Shown: positions 44,942 through 54,717, counted from the stretch's first letter. The stretch is 64,000 nt of DNA from Crenobacter caeni (GCF_010435965.1 NZ_JAAGAA010000005.1:1-64000), one strand, 5' to 3'. Notes: generated by a model from the sequence alone, not told the origin. Made by a program: numbers and translations.

Positions 44942-46726
44942 GTGCAAGTATTCAAGGCCGACGTGGTGATCGTCGGCGCCGGCGGTGCCGGGCTCAGGGC
45001 GGCGATCGCCGCCGCAGAAAGCGACCCGGCGCAGACCATCGCGCTGGTGTCCAAGGTCTACCCGATGCGCAGCCACACGGTGGCGGCCGAGGGCGGGTCG
45101 GCCGGCGTCGTGCAGGCGCACGACAGTTTCGACCACCACTTCGCCGACACCGTGACCGGCGGCGACTGGCTGTGCGAGCAGGACGTGGTCGACGAATTCG
45201 TGCGCGAGTGCCCGCGCGAGATGGTGCAGCTCGAGCACTGGGGCTGCCCGTGGAGCCGCAAGGCGGACGGCCACGTCAACGTGCGCGCGTTTGGCGGCAT
45301 GAAGATCGAGCGCACCTGGTTCGCCGCCGACAAGACCGGCTTCCATATCCTGCACACGCTGTTCCAGACCTCGCTGCGTTATCCGTCCATCCGCCGCTTC
45401 GATGAGTATTTCCTGGTCGACCTGATCGTCGATGAGGGTCGCGCCGCCGGCGTGCTGGTGGTCGAGATCGCCAGCGGCGAATTCACGCTGATCGAAGCCG
45501 GCGCGGTGGTGTTCGCCACCGGCGGCGCCGGGCGGGTGTTCCGCGAGAACACCAACGGCGGCATCGTCACCGGCGACGGCATGGCGGTGGCGTACCGGCA
45601 CGGCGTGCCGTTGCGCGACATGGAGTTCGTGCAGTACCACCCGACCTGCATGCCTGGCACCGGCCTGCTGTTCACCGAGGCGTGCCGCGGCGAGGGCGGG
45701 GTGCTGGTCAACCGCGACGGCTACCGCTACCTGCAGGACTATGGCCTGGGGCCGGCCGAAGACAAGCCGCGCAACAAGTATATGGAGCTGGGCCCGCGCG
45801 ACCGCTTAAGCCAGGCGTTCTGGCATGAGATGCAGAAGGGGCGTACGGTCGACGGCCGCTACGGGCCGGTGGTGCACCTCGATTTGCGCCATCTGGGCGA
45901 GGCGCGGCTGCACGAGCGGCTGCCGCAGATCTGCGAGCTGGCCCGCGAGTTCATGGGCATCGACCCCGCGCGCGAACCGATCCCGGTGCGCCCGGCGGTG
46001 CACTACACCATGGGCGGCATCCTAGTCGACGGCGGCTGCGCGTCGCCGATGCCCGGCCTCTACGCCGCCGGCGAGTGTTCGAGCGTCGGCATCCACGGCG
46101 CCAACCGGCTGGGGTCGAATTCGCTGGCCGAGCTGTCGGTGTTCGGCAAGCGCGCCGGCGAGGCGGCGATGCGCTATGCGCGCGAGGCAAGCCGCGCCGA
46201 CAGCGCGCGCCTGCTGCAGCTGGCCGAGGCGGCGGCAACGCCCGCCCGTGCGCTGCTCACGGGCGACGGCAGCGAGCGCATCGCCGACATCCGCCGCGAG
46301 ATGGCGCAGAGCATGGAAGAGGGCTGCGGCATCTACCGCACCGGCGAGCGGATGCAGGCGACCTGCGACAAGCTCGCCGAGCTGGCTGAGCGCTACACGC
46401 GGGTGCGGCTCACCGACCGCTCGAGCGTGTGGAACAGCGAGTGGCTGCTGGCGATCGAGCTGGGTTACCAGCTGGAGGTCGCGCGCGCGATGGCGCACTC
46501 GGCCTTGCTCAGGCGCGAGTCGCGCGGCGCACACCAGCGCCTGGATGGCTTCGAGGCGCGCGACGACGTGAATTTCCTCAAGCACACGCTCTCCACCCGC
46601 GCCGCCGATGGCGTGCCACAGATCAGTTACCAGGACGTGAAAATCACCCGCTCGCCGCCGGCGGTGCGCGCCTACGGCGCCGCGCAGCACGCGGCGGAGC
46701 AGGCCGCGCAGGGAGGTGCGGTATGA
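44942..46726 (+). CDS. frdA: Fumarate reductase flavoprotein subunit
   Basis: 594 residues from GTG 44942, after a strong AGGGGAGG site; the longer frame above is not needed. FAD-binding VVIVGAGGAGLRAAIAAA; RSHTVAAEGG holds the histidine that carries covalent FAD; catalytic residues lie in HPTCMPGTGLLFTEACRGEG and HGANRLGSNSLAELSVFGKR. The four-gene set with separate C and D membrane subunits identifies quinol:fumarate reductase rather than SdhA. It reduces fumarate to succinate in anaerobic respiration. Confidence 0.95.
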   Translation: MQVFKADVVIVGAGGAGLRAAIAAAESDPAQTIALVSKVYPMRSHTVAAEGGSAGVVQAHDSFDHHFADTVTGGDWLCEQDVVDEFVRECPREMVQLEHWGCPWSRKADGHVNVRAFGGMKIERTWFAADKTGFHILHTLFQTSLRYPSIRRFDEYFLVDLIVDEGRAAGVLVVEIASGEFTLIEAGAVVFATGGAGRVFRENTNGGIVTGDGMAVAYRHGVPLRDMEFVQYHPTCMPGTGLLFTEACRGEGGVLVNRDGYRYLQDYGLGPAEDKPRNKYMELGPRDRLSQAFWHEMQKGRTVDGRYGPVVHLDLRHLGEARLHERLPQICELAREFMGIDPAREPIPVRPAVHYTMGGILVDGGCASPMPGLYAAGECSSVGIHGANRLGSNSLAELSVFGKRAGEAAMRYAREASRADSARLLQLAEAAATPARALLTGDGSERIADIRREMAQSMEEGCGIYRTGERMQATCDKLAELAERYTRVRLTDRSSVWNSEWLLAIELGYQLEVARAMAHSALLRRESRGAHQRLDGFEARDDVNFLKHTLSTRAADGVPQISYQDVKITRSPPAVRAYGAAQHAAEQAAQGGAV

Positions 46727-47478
46727 CCGGGCAGACAAAGACGGTCGCGGTGCTGCGCTACCGCCCCGAACAGGACGAGGCGCCGGTGTGGCAGGAGTAC
46801 CAGGTGCCGTACGGTGACGATACTTCGGTGCTCGCCGCGCTCAACTACATCAAGGACGAGCTCGACGGCACGCTGAGTTTCCGCTGGTCGTGCAGGCAGG
46901 CGATCTGCGGCAGTTGCGGGATGATGATAGGCGGTAAGCCGCAGCTCGCGTGCAAGGCCTTCCTGCGCGACTACCCGGAGCGGGTGACGGTCGAGGCGCT
47001 CGCGCACTTCCCGATCGAGCGCGACCTGGTGGTGGTGATGGACGGCTTTATCGACAAGCTTCAGAAGGTCAAACCCTACCTGATCCCGCGCGAGATGCGC
47101 GCGCTGGAAGACGGCGAGTACCTGCAGACGCCCGAGGAAATGGACCTTTACGCGCAGTTCGCCGGCTGCATCAACTGCGGGCTCTGTTACGCGGCGTGCC
47201 CGCAGGTCGGCCTCAACCCCGACTTCCTCGGCCCCGGCGCCATTGCGCTGTTGCACCGCTACAACCTCGACAGCCGCGACGGCGGGCAGGCGGAACGGAT
47301 GGAGATGATCAACGCCGAGCTTGGCGTGTTCAACTGCACTGCGGTCGGCTACTGCTCCGAGGTGTGCCCGAAGATGGTCGACCCGGCCAACGCGGTCAAC
47401 GTCAACAAGATGAACAGCGCGCGCGACTACTTCTTCCGTTTCCTGCGCCCAGCGCCCAAGCAAGGAGGCTGCCGATGA
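46723..47478 (+). CDS. frdB: Fumarate reductase iron-sulfur subunit
   Basis: 251 residues from ATG 46723, overlapping frdA. [2Fe-2S] cysteines C57, C62, C65 and C77 (CRQAICGSCGMM, LAC); then CINCGLCYAACP and the later CTAVGYCSEVCP hold the [4Fe-4S] and [3Fe-4S] clusters. It links FrdA to the membrane subunits. Overlaps frdC by 4 nt, with AAGGAGG before it. Confidence 0.96.
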   Translation: MTGQTKTVAVLRYRPEQDEAPVWQEYQVPYGDDTSVLAALNYIKDELDGTLSFRWSCRQAICGSCGMMIGGKPQLACKAFLRDYPERVTVEALAHFPIERDLVVVMDGFIDKLQKVKPYLIPREMRALEDGEYLQTPEEMDLYAQFAGCINCGLCYAACPQVGLNPDFLGPGAIALLHRYNLDSRDGGQAERMEMINAELGVFNCTAVGYCSEVCPKMVDPANAVNVNKMNSARDYFFRFLRPAPKQGGCR

Positions 47479-47885
47479 GCAAACGCAGGCCGTATGTCCG
47501 GCCTATGGACGGCTGGTTCAAGCGCGACCCGTTCTTTATCGAGTACATGGCGCACGAGGGGACGGCCGTGTTCGTGTGGCTGTTCGCGCTTGAGATGCTG
47601 GCGGGGCTCTTTGCGTTGGCCGCAGGCGAGGCGGCGTGGGGCGGGTTCACCGCGTTTCTCGCGTCGGTGCCGGGTTTGCTGCTGAACGGGCTGATCCTCG
47701 TGATGCTGCTCTACCACGGCGTGAGCTGGTTCCTGATCATGCCGCGCACGCTGCCGCCCGTGCGGGTGGGCGGGCGCAAGGTACCGGGCTCGACCATCAG
47801 CGCGGTCGGCCTCGCGGCGATGCTGGTCGCCAGCTTCGCGGTGGTCGGCTTTTTCTGTTTGCTGGCGAACGGAGGGCAGGGATGA
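47475..47885 (+). CDS. frdC: Fumarate reductase membrane subunit C
   Basis: 136 residues with three membrane helices. N-terminus RPYVRPMDGWFKRDPFFIEY and the later LYHGVSWFLIMPRTLPPVRV are typical of FrdC. Holds the quinol site with FrdD; heme-free type. ATGA overlaps on both sides. Confidence 0.92.
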   Translation: MSKRRPYVRPMDGWFKRDPFFIEYMAHEGTAVFVWLFALEMLAGLFALAAGEAAWGGFTAFLASVPGLLLNGLILVMLLYHGVSWFLIMPRTLPPVRVGGRKVPGSTISAVGLAAMLVASFAVVGFFCLLANGGQG

Positions 47886-48247
47886 GCGATCAACTCAAGC
47901 GCAGCAACGAGCCGGTGTTCTGGCTGCTCTTTGGCGCTGGCGGCATGCTCGCGGCGCTGATCGGCGCCGCGCTGGTGTTCGTGCTGGTGTTCGCGGTGCC
48001 GCTGGGGCTGATGCCGGAGGCGGCGCTCTCCTACGGGGCGGCCCGTGCCTTCGCGCAGCACTGGCTGGCCAAGGCCTTCCTCTTCGTGGTGGTGTCGCTG
48101 TTTTTCTGGCACGCGGTGCACCGCATCTTCCACAGCCTGCACGACATCGGCGTCCACGCGGGGCGCGGCGCGCGTGTGCTGGTGTACGGCAGCGCGCTGG
48201 CTGGCACCGTGGCCGCGGCGTTCGCCCTCGCGCTGATCGGCGGTTAA
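47882..48247 (+). CDS. frdD: Fumarate reductase membrane subunit D
   Basis: 121 residues, three membrane helices (LKRSNEPVFWLLFGAGGMLA, then AKAFLFVVVSLFFWHAVHRI). SNEPVFW and HRIFHSLHDIGVH are conserved in FrdD. It completes the enzyme. A strong terminator follows. Confidence 0.92.
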   Translation: MSDQLKRSNEPVFWLLFGAGGMLAALIGAALVFVLVFAVPLGLMPEAALSYGAARAFAQHWLAKAFLFVVVSLFFWHAVHRIFHSLHDIGVHAGRGARVLVYGSALAGTVAAAFALALIGG

Positions 48248-48257
48248 GGTCAGTCAC

Positions 48258-48303
48258 GCCTGTCCTCGCTTGAGCCAGATCAAGCGAGGACAGGCTTTTT
48301 TTG
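48258..48303 (+). terminator. Strong terminator after frdD
   Basis: A perfect 16-bp stem, 48258-48273 with 48280-48295 (GCCTGTCCTCGCTTGA and its complement), followed by a run of eight T's. Confidence 0.95.
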
Positions 48304-48342
48304 TTACATTCCATTAGTAATTCGTTGAATATGGAATAACTG

Positions 48343-49719
48343 ATGGAACTGATCGTCGTCTTACTGGTGCTGGGGCTGGTCGTCTACGGCATCATCAAGG
48401 ACTACAACCCGCAGGCGGTACTCGCGCTGGCCGGCATGGCGCTGTTCGCCGTCGCCTACTGGTCCGGCATCCACCCGATCCTGCCGGCGGACAAGAGTAC
48501 CGGCTTTGCGCTGTTCGACCTCTTCGAGGTGTTCAAGGGCATCTTCTCCAAGCGCGCCGCCGCGCTGGGCCTGACCATCATGGCGGTCGCCGGTTTTGCG
48601 ACCTACATGTCGCATATCGGCGCGTCGCAGGCGCTGGTGCGCATCGCGGTCAAGCCGGTGGCCGGCATCCGTTCGAGCTACGTGATGCTCGCCGTGTGCT
48701 ACCTGGTCGCGGTGTTCGTGTCGCTGTTCGTCACCTCGGCCACCGGCCTTGGCCTGTTGTTGATGGTCACCATGTACCCGATCATGCGCAACCTGGGCAT
48801 CAGCCCGGCGTCGGCCGTCGGCGTGATCGTGACCTCGCAGGCGTTCGAGATCGGGCCCACCCAGACCAACGCGATCTTCTCGGCCGGCCAGTCCGGCCTC
48901 GACCCGACCACCTACTTCGTCGACTACCAGGTATGGCTGGTGGTGCCGATGCTGGTGGTGACCACCTTGTTGCACTTCTTCTGGCAGCGCCATTGCGACC
49001 GCCGTGCCGGCTGGGACCCGGCCCTGCACCGCGGCGAACACGCCGAGACCGACGAGGCGGGCAGCGAGGGCAAGCTCGCGCCGGCCGGCTACGCGCTGCT
49101 GCCGGTCATCCCGTTCGGCCTGATGATGGTGTTCTCCAAGCTGGTGATCGCCGACATCAAGGTGAGCGTGGAAGTGGCGATGCTGCTGACCGTGTTCGCC
49201 GGCATGGCGTGCGAGCTGGTGCGTACCCGCTCGATCCGCACCGCGCTGTCCGGCCTGTCGAGCTTCCTCGACGGCATGGGCAAGGTGTTCGGACCGGTGG
49301 TCGCGCTGATCGTGTGCGCCGAGCTGTTCGCCGAGTCGCTCAAGGCGATCGGCGCCATCGACGCGCTGCTGCACTCGGCGGACGGCGCTGGTCTCGGCGC
49401 ATCCTTCATGACCCTGGTGCTGGTCGGCCTGATCATGGGCGCGGCGATCGTGATGGGCTCGGGCAACGCGTCCTTCCTCAGCTTCGCGACGCTGGCGCCG
49501 GCGGTGGCCGCCAAGTTCGGCGTGCCGGCGGTGACCATGCTGCTGCCGATGCAGCTCGCCTCGTCGATCGGCCGCACCGTCTCGCCGATCGCGGCGGTGA
49601 TCATCGCCTGCGCGGGCATCGCCAAGGTCTCGCCGTTCGAGATCGTGCGCCGTACCAGCGTGCCGATGGCCGGCGCCCTGCTGACCGCGCTGTCGCTCAA
49701 CTACGCCTTCTTCATGTAA
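48343..49719 (+). CDS. dcuC: Anaerobic C4-dicarboxylate transporter DcuC
   Basis: 458 residues with about 12 membrane helices. DcuC features: VVLLVLGLVVYGIIKDYNPQ at the N-terminus, EIGPTQTNAIFSAGQSGL and a final SSIGRTVSPIAAVIIACAG. In E. coli DcuC exports succinate during fermentation or fumarate respiration. Next to frdABCD this completes fumarate import/succinate export. It has its own start region after the frd terminator. Confidence 0.94.
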   Translation: MELIVVLLVLGLVVYGIIKDYNPQAVLALAGMALFAVAYWSGIHPILPADKSTGFALFDLFEVFKGIFSKRAAALGLTIMAVAGFATYMSHIGASQALVRIAVKPVAGIRSSYVMLAVCYLVAVFVSLFVTSATGLGLLLMVTMYPIMRNLGISPASAVGVIVTSQAFEIGPTQTNAIFSAGQSGLDPTTYFVDYQVWLVVPMLVVTTLLHFFWQRHCDRRAGWDPALHRGEHAETDEAGSEGKLAPAGYALLPVIPFGLMMVFSKLVIADIKVSVEVAMLLTVFAGMACELVRTRSIRTALSGLSSFLDGMGKVFGPVVALIVCAELFAESLKAIGAIDALLHSADGAGLGASFMTLVLVGLIMGAAIVMGSGNASFLSFATLAPAVAAKFGVPAVTMLLPMQLASSIGRTVSPIAAVIIACAGIAKVSPFEIVRRTSVPMAGALLTALSLNYAFFM

Positions 49720-49723
49720 TCCC

Positions 49724-49762
49724 TGCCGCCGGCGGCAAGGGTGCTGCCGGCGGCACGCTTTT
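49724..49762 (+). terminator. Terminator-like hairpin after dcuC
   Basis: TGCCGCCGGCGGCA (49724-49737) can pair with the near-complement at 49742-49756; four T's at 49759-49762 follow. The T-run overlaps the region of the next gene's ribosome binding site, so part of the RNA could be read through. Confidence 0.5.
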
Positions 49763-49771
49763 GGAGTTGCC

Positions 49772-50902
49772 ATGTCCTTCAGCCTGCAAGACTACCTCGC
49801 CAAGCTCGAACCGCTGGTCAACGTCGACTGCGGCAGCCGCACGCCCGAGGGCGTCGCCGCCGTCGCCGACTACGTGACCGGGCTCTACCAGGCCATCGGC
49901 TACCGGGTGACGCGCCGCCAGTTCTCCGACGCGTGCGGCCCCTGCCTCGAGATCACCAACGCGCCGGATGCGGAACGCTACGACGTGATGCTCTCCGGCC
50001 ATATGGACACCGTGTTCCCGGTCGGCACCGCCGCCGAACGCCCGCTGCGTATCGAGGGCGACATGGCGTACGGCCCGGGCGTGTCCGACATGAAGGCCGG
50101 CGTGCTCGCGCTGTGGTATGCGTTGAAAGATTTGCCGCAGGCGATGGACGGCAGCCTGAAGGTGGTGGTCTGCTACAACTGCGACGAGGAAATCGGCTCG
50201 CCGTATTCGCGCGACTGGCTCATCGAGACGGCGAAAAGAAGCGCCTGCGTGCTGGTGGCCGAGGCCGCGCGCGCCAACGGGCAGCTGGTGAAGGCGCGCA
50301 AGGGCAACGCCAAGTACCGCATCGCCTTCCACGGCAAGGCCTCGCACGCGGGCAACGCGCTCGCCGAGGGCATCTCGGCGATCACCGAGCTGGCGCACTG
50401 GACGCTGGCGATCAACCAGATGGTCGACCTGGACGCCGGCACCACGCTGAACGTGGGGCTGATCAAGGGCGGCACCGGCGTCAACGTGGTGCCCGACTTT
50501 GCCGAGGCGATCGTCGACTTGCGTTTCTGGGACAACGACGCGGCCGAAGCCATCGACGCGCGGCTGCGCGCGCTGGCAAAGACGCCGTTTGTCGCGGGTT
50601 GCCGCGTGGAAGTGGAGCGGCAGACCTTCAAGCCGGCGATGCGGCCGAATGCCGACACCGAGGCGCTGATCGCGCTGGTGGAAGCAGTGGCTGCCGAGCA
50701 GGGTCTGGCGATCGGCTGGCAGGAGGCGGGCGGCGGCTCGGACGCCAACTTCACCGCCGCGGCGGGCGTGCCCTCGCTCGACGGCTTCGGCCCGCAAGGC
50801 GGCGGCTGGCACGCGGTGAGCGAGTTTTTGATGCTTGAAAGCGTCGAGCCGCGCATCCGCCTGCTGCAGGGGGTGCTCGCACGGCTCGCCGCGCGCGGCT
50901 AA
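49772..50902 (+). CDS. M20 peptidase, carboxypeptidase G2-like
   Basis: 376 residues. Metal ligands and catalytic residues fit the family: SGHMDTVFPVGT (His, Asp), GVSDMKAGVLALWYAL, then NCDEEIGSPYSRD (catalytic Glu) and a C-terminal His (GGGWHAVSEF). A two-zinc exopeptidase for N-acyl or glutamyl substrates such as folates; exact substrate unknown. The TAA stop (50900-50902) is also the left 3-bp flank of the second 140-bp element. Confidence 0.9.
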   Translation: MSFSLQDYLAKLEPLVNVDCGSRTPEGVAAVADYVTGLYQAIGYRVTRRQFSDACGPCLEITNAPDAERYDVMLSGHMDTVFPVGTAAERPLRIEGDMAYGPGVSDMKAGVLALWYALKDLPQAMDGSLKVVVCYNCDEEIGSPYSRDWLIETAKRSACVLVAEAARANGQLVKARKGNAKYRIAFHGKASHAGNALAEGISAITELAHWTLAINQMVDLDAGTTLNVGLIKGGTGVNVVPDFAEAIVDLRFWDNDAAEAIDARLRALAKTPFVAGCRVEVERQTFKPAMRPNADTEALIALVEAVAAEQGLAIGWQEAGGGSDANFTAAAGVPSLDGFGPQGGGWHAVSEFLMLESVEPRIRLLQGVLARLAARG

Positions 50903-51042
50903 GAACCTGCTCACGATCTGCTGCGCATCGCCGATACGGCGTTAAAAACGGCTTCGAAATGCTCATGTACCACCTGTACATTCCGCTTTCTCAGCCGTTT
51001 TCGCCTTGTCTCGCCCTCGCTCGCGAGATCATGAACACGCTC
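50903..51042. mobile_element. 140-bp inverted-repeat element (MITE-like), copy 2
   Basis: About nine differences from the copy at 12231-12370 over the same 140 bp, with identical layout: terminal inverted repeats, full-length imperfect palindrome, ATGTAC...GTACAT centre. It is flanked by TAA on both sides (50900-50902 and 51043-51045); the left TAA is the stop codon of the M20 peptidase gene. No coding capacity. Confidence 0.8.
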
Positions 51043-51049
51043 TAAAGCC

Positions 51050-51529
51050 TCAGGGTTCGGCCTGCCAGTGGCCGGACTTGCCGCCCTGTTTTTCCAGTAG
51101 ACGCAAGCCGTCGATCCGCATGCCGCGGTCGACGGCTTTTAGCATGTCGTAGACGGTCATGAGGCCGGCGCTCGCCGCGCTCAAGGCCTCCATCTCGACG
51201 CCGGTGCGGCCGACCGTCTCGCAGGTGACCTCGATGTGCAGCCGGTGCGTGTCGGGCTCGGGCGTGAATTCGACGGCGACGCGGGTCAGCGCGATCGGAT
51301 GGCACAGCGGGATCAGGTCGGCGCAGCGCTTGGCGCCCTGGATCGCGGCGATGCGCGCGATGCCGATCACGTCGCCCTTCTTGCTGGTGCCCGCCATCAG
51401 GCGCGCGAAGGTATCGGGCAGCATGCTGATATGGCCGGTCGCGCGCGCGACGCGCAGCGTCTCGTCCTTGCCGCCGACGTCGACCATGTGCGCCTGGCCG
51501 GCCGCGTCGAAGTGGGTGAGTCCGTTCAT
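51050..51529 (-). CDS. moaC: Cyclic pyranopterin monophosphate synthase
   Basis: 159 residues. MoaC motifs: [16 protein letters not shown], then [37 protein letters not shown] and [21 protein letters not shown] with KAVDRGM. Second step of molybdenum cofactor synthesis. Stands alone here, and its cofactor could serve anaerobic molybdoenzymes elsewhere. Confidence 0.96.
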   Translation of the reverse strand: MNGLTHFDAAGQAHMVDVGGKDETLRVARATGHISMLPDTFARLMAGTSKKGDVIGIARIAAIQGAKRCADLIPLCHPIALTRVAVEFTPEPDTHRLHIEVTCETVGRTGVEMEALSAASAGLMTVYDMLKAVDRGMRIDGLRLLEKQGGKSGHWQAEP

Positions 51530-51572
51530 GTCCTGGGTCCGCCAAGGGTTGGGCCTGCGATTATAGCGCCCG

Positions 51573-52862
51573 CTAGTAGCCGAGTGAGCGCGGCAGCCAC
51601 AGCACCAGCTCGGGCCACAGCGCGACCGGCAGCAGCGCGAGCAGCATCGAGGCCATCATCCACAGGCACCAGCGCACGGTCTTCTCGATGCCGACCCCGG
51701 CGATGCGGCTGGTCACCATCAGGTTGACCGCCATCGGCGGGGTGAACTGGCCGATGGCCAGGTTCATCACCATCAGTACGCCGAACCATACCGGATCCCA
51801 GCCGAAACGCTCGACGATGGGCATCAGGATGGGCAGGAAGATCAGCAGGATGGAGACGGCGTCGAGCAGCATGCCGGCGATCAGCAGCATCAGCATGATC
51901 AGCGCGAGCATGCCCAGCGGCGCGTCGGTCAGCCCGAGCAGCGCCTCGGCCAGCGCATCGAACGCGCCGAGCGTCGAACCTGCGTGCGCGAACACGCCGG
52001 CCATCGCGATGATCATCATCACCACCGCCGAGATCTCCGCCGAGTCGACCAGCACCCGGTACAGCGTGCAGAGGTCGAGCGTGCGGTAGACCAACATGCC
52101 GACGAAAGCTGCGTAGGCGACGGCCACTACCGCCGCCTCGGTCGGCGTGAAAGCGCCGCTGCGCAGCCCGCCCAGGATGATGATCGGTGCAGCAATGCCC
52201 CAGGACGCGTCTTTCAGTGCCGGCCACCACGGCGTGCGTGCACTCTCTCCGGCTTCGCCGAAGCCATGCCGCCAGGACAGCCACAACGCCGGCGCGATCA
52301 GCGCGAGCCCGGCGAGCACGCCGGGGACGAGCCCGGCGGAAAACAGGGCGGGGACGGTGGCTTGCGGCACCTGCACGCTGTAGACGATCAGCGCGATCGA
52401 CGGCGGGATCAGGATGGCGGTCGCGCCGGCCGCCGCGATCAGGCTGGCCGAGAACGCTGGCGGGTAGCCGTGGCGCGTCATGGTCGGGATCATCACCATG
52501 GCCACCGCCGCAGCGTCGGCGGTGCCGGAGCCCGACATGCCGCCCAGGAACAGGCAGACCAGGATGGCGACCGTCGCGTGCGCACCGCGGCGCGGGCCGA
52601 CCAGCGCGTTGGCCAGCGCGACCAGCCGCGCGGCGACGCCGGCGCGCTCGAACAGCATGCCGGCCAGCACGAAAAGCGGCAGCGCGAGCAGCGGGTACTT
52701 GGCGATACCGCTCCACACCATGGCCGGTGCCGATACCAGGCCAATATCCCCGAGCCAGATGGCCAGCGCACCGGCGACGCCGAGCGTGGCCAGCAGAGGA
52801 AAACCTGCCAATAGGCCTGCGAAGAAGGCGATAAACAGCAGCGAGATGATGTCGGCGCTCAT
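51573..52862 (-). CDS. dctM: TRAP transporter large membrane subunit
   Basis: 429 residues from ATG 52862, overlapping the dctQ stop (ATGA). Twelve or more membrane helices and typical motifs [56 protein letters not shown] and [15 protein letters not shown]. The large DctM subunit carries solute in by sodium coupling, with DctP and DctQ. Confidence 0.95.
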   Translation of the reverse strand: MSADIISLLFIAFFAGLLAGFPLLATLGVAGALAIWLGDIGLVSAPAMVWSGIAKYPLLALPLFVLAGMLFERAGVAARLVALANALVGPRRGAHATVAILVCLFLGGMSGSGTADAAAVAMVMIPTMTRHGYPPAFSASLIAAAGATAILIPPSIALIVYSVQVPQATVPALFSAGLVPGVLAGLALIAPALWLSWRHGFGEAGESARTPWWPALKDASWGIAAPIIILGGLRSGAFTPTEAAVVAVAYAAFVGMLVYRTLDLCTLYRVLVDSAEISAVVMMIIAMAGVFAHAGSTLGAFDALAEALLGLTDAPLGMLALIMLMLLIAGMLLDAVSILLIFLPILMPIVERFGWDPVWFGVLMVMNLAIGQFTPPMAVNLMVTSRIAGVGIEKTVRWCLWMMASMLLALLPVALWPELVLWLPRSLGY

Positions 52863-53356
52863 TGGTCGGCCCTCCATACATCGTAAAGACGGCCGGCGAT
52901 GCGCAGGCAGATCCACACCGACAGCGCGGGCAGCCACGCGGTGTACCACCACTGCGGCACACCGATGCCCGGCGAAGTGGTCTCGAACTCGAAGTCATCC
53001 AGCGCCAGCAGCGCACCTTGCCAGGCCATCAGCGCGAAGAGCGCAAGGCTGGTCAACAGGCCCAGGGCGGCCAGGCTTCGCCGCGCCGTGCCTGGCAGGT
53101 GGTCGGCAACGCAGCCGATGCGGATGTGGCGGCCGCGCGCGAAGGCGGCAGCGGCACCGAAAAAGGTCAGCGTGACCAGCAGGAAGACCGAGACTTCCTC
53201 GGTGAAAGCGAACGACTGGTCGGTGAAGTAGCGTACCAGCACGTTGGCCAGGCTGATCACGCAGATCAGCAGCAAGGAGAGGGCGGCGAGCGCTTCGTCA
53301 AGCGAGACGGGAATCAGGTGGCGCGCAGTGGACGCCTGGGAGCAAGGATCGGACAT
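52859..53356 (-). CDS. dctQ: TRAP transporter small membrane subunit
   Basis: 165 residues, four membrane helices. VLVRYFTDQSFAFTEEVSVF and the later RGRHIRIG are the DctQ signatures. Between dctP and dctM as usual, with an ATGA overlap to dctM and a 159-bp gap after dctP. Confidence 0.93.
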   Translation of the reverse strand: MSDPCSQASTARHLIPVSLDEALAALSLLLICVISLANVLVRYFTDQSFAFTEEVSVFLLVTLTFFGAAAAFARGRHIRIGCVADHLPGTARRSLAALGLLTSLALFALMAWQGALLALDDFEFETTSPGIGVPQWWYTAWLPALSVWICLRIAGRLYDVWRADQ

Positions 53357-53515
53357 GACGGCTTTTCAATGTGGGCGCGGGCGGCCCGGGCGGCGGCAGG
53401 CGTGTCTGGCAGCCGGGTGGGCCGCCTGGGTGCGAGGGTGACGCATGGTTACGCGGCGGCGCCCGTCCTGCGCTGCCGCGTGCCTGCTGCCGCCGGGGTG
53501 GCCGGCGCTAGGGGT

Positions 53516-54547
53516 TTATTGTTTTCGTTTGGCGATATCGGTTTCGGCCTGCTTGACGAGGCCGGTGCCCACGCGCTGGGCCCACTTGTCGTAGACCGGA
53601 CGCGCGGCGCGCGCGAACGTGGCCTTTTCGGCCGGGGTCAGCGCGGTGACCTTGACGCCTTGGGCGCCGATGGCACGCAAGGTCGCGTTGTCCTGGCCGC
53701 TGATGCCGGCACGGGCGAGCTTGATCTGCTCACGCGCGGCGTCACGGGCGGCCTGGGCGACGATCTTCTGGTCGGCCGGGCTCCACGATGCCCACACCTT
53801 GCGGTTGACCGCGAACACGAGCGGGTCGGCCATATAGCCCCACAGGGTCAGGTACTTCTGGCCGACGGTGTTGAGCTTGGCCGCGCTGAACAGCGACAAG
53901 GGATTTTCCTGGCCGTCGACGGCGCCGGAGGCCATCGCCGGCTGGGCGTCGGCCCAGCTCATCTGGGTCGGGTTGGCGCCGAGCGTGCTGAAAGTCTCGT
54001 TGAAGATCGGCGAGCCGACGATGCGGATCTTCAGGCCCTTGAGGTCGGCCGGGTTGCGGATCTCGCGCTTGCTGTTGGAGAGCTCGCGAAAGCCGTTTTC
54101 GCCCCAGGCCAGCGGCACGATGCCGGCTTTTTCCATCACGCCGAACAGTTCGGTGCCGACGCGGCCCTGGGTCAGCGCGTCGAGCGCGGCGTAGTCCGGC
54201 AGCAGGAAGGGCAGCGCGAACAGGTTGAGCTGGCGAATCTGCGGCGACCAGTTGATGGTCGAGCCGACGGCCATGTCGATGCCGCCCTGGCGCATGCTGG
54301 TCAGCTCGCGGGTCTGGTCGCCGTTGACCAGCGCGGCGCCGGGGTAAACCTTGATATTGATGCGGCCACCGGTGCGTTCCTTGACGAGCTGGGCCCAGCG
54401 CTCGGCGCCCTGGCCCCAGGGGAAGGCGTTGCCAAGGACGGTCGAGAGCTTGTATTCGGCCTTGTACGCCGCGTGAGCGGTGGCCGGGACTGTCAGCGCG
54501 AAGGCCGCGCCGCATAAGCTAGTGAGGAGGAGTCTGGACACTTTCAT
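53516..54547 (-). CDS. dctP: TRAP transporter solute-binding protein
   Basis: 343 residues from ATG 54547 (AAGGGTGAT site); the longer frame above passes through the promoter. A signal peptide, MKVSRLLLTSLCGAAFALTV, is followed by the DctP fold: NIKVYPGAALVNGDQTRELT, KGLKIRIVGSPIFNETF, and the substrate Arg segment (GLKIRIVGS). The ligand is probably a carboxylate, but it could be another small acid. Upstream lie an FNR-type box and a motif shared with the ald promoter, linking it to anaerobic and puu-type regulation. Confidence 0.93.
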   Translation of the reverse strand: MKVSRLLLTSLCGAAFALTVPATAHAAYKAEYKLSTVLGNAFPWGQGAERWAQLVKERTGGRINIKVYPGAALVNGDQTRELTSMRQGGIDMAVGSTINWSPQIRQLNLFALPFLLPDYAALDALTQGRVGTELFGVMEKAGIVPLAWGENGFRELSNSKREIRNPADLKGLKIRIVGSPIFNETFSTLGANPTQMSWADAQPAMASGAVDGQENPLSLFSAAKLNTVGQKYLTLWGYMADPLVFAVNRKVWASWSPADQKIVAQAARDAAREQIKLARAGISGQDNATLRAIGAQGVKVTALTPAEKATFARAARPVYDKWAQRVGTGLVKQAETDIAKRKQ

Positions 54548-54569
54548 TGCAATCACCCTTGCATGGAAA

Positions 54570-54618
54570 GCATATAAAATATGCAACAAGCAATGCAAAA
54601 GGCATTGACATGTGTCAA
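54570..54618 (-). promoter_or_regulatory. dctP control region: FNR-type box and GCAATGC motif
   Basis: TTGAC-ATGT-GTCAA at 54605-54618 is an FNR/CRP-type dyad. TATTTT (minus strand, 54576-54581) can be the -10; the implied start is about 42 bp from the dyad centre, again class II. Immediately beside it GCAATGCAAAAGGCATT (54590-54606), which contains AATGC-N5-GCATT, recurs before ald at 61382-61398. GCATAT...ATATGC at 54570-54584 is an A/T dyad over the -10. Confidence 0.55.
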
Positions 54619-54672
54619 TCTTTGCAGAAAAAGCAAGCAAGCGCGTTTGTTTTATGGCCGGCAATGAAAAAA

Positions 54673-54692
54673 GGGCGCCCATTTGGGCGCCC
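54673..54692 (-). terminator. Terminator of fabI
   Basis: GGGCGCCC (54673-54680) pairs with GGGCGCCC (54685-54692), 4-nt loop. The minus strand carries a U-run (forward A's 54666-54672). It lies 26 bp beyond the fabI stop. Confidence 0.85.
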
Positions 54693-54717
54693 CTTACCAT
54701 CCGCAGTCTGCGCCGGA

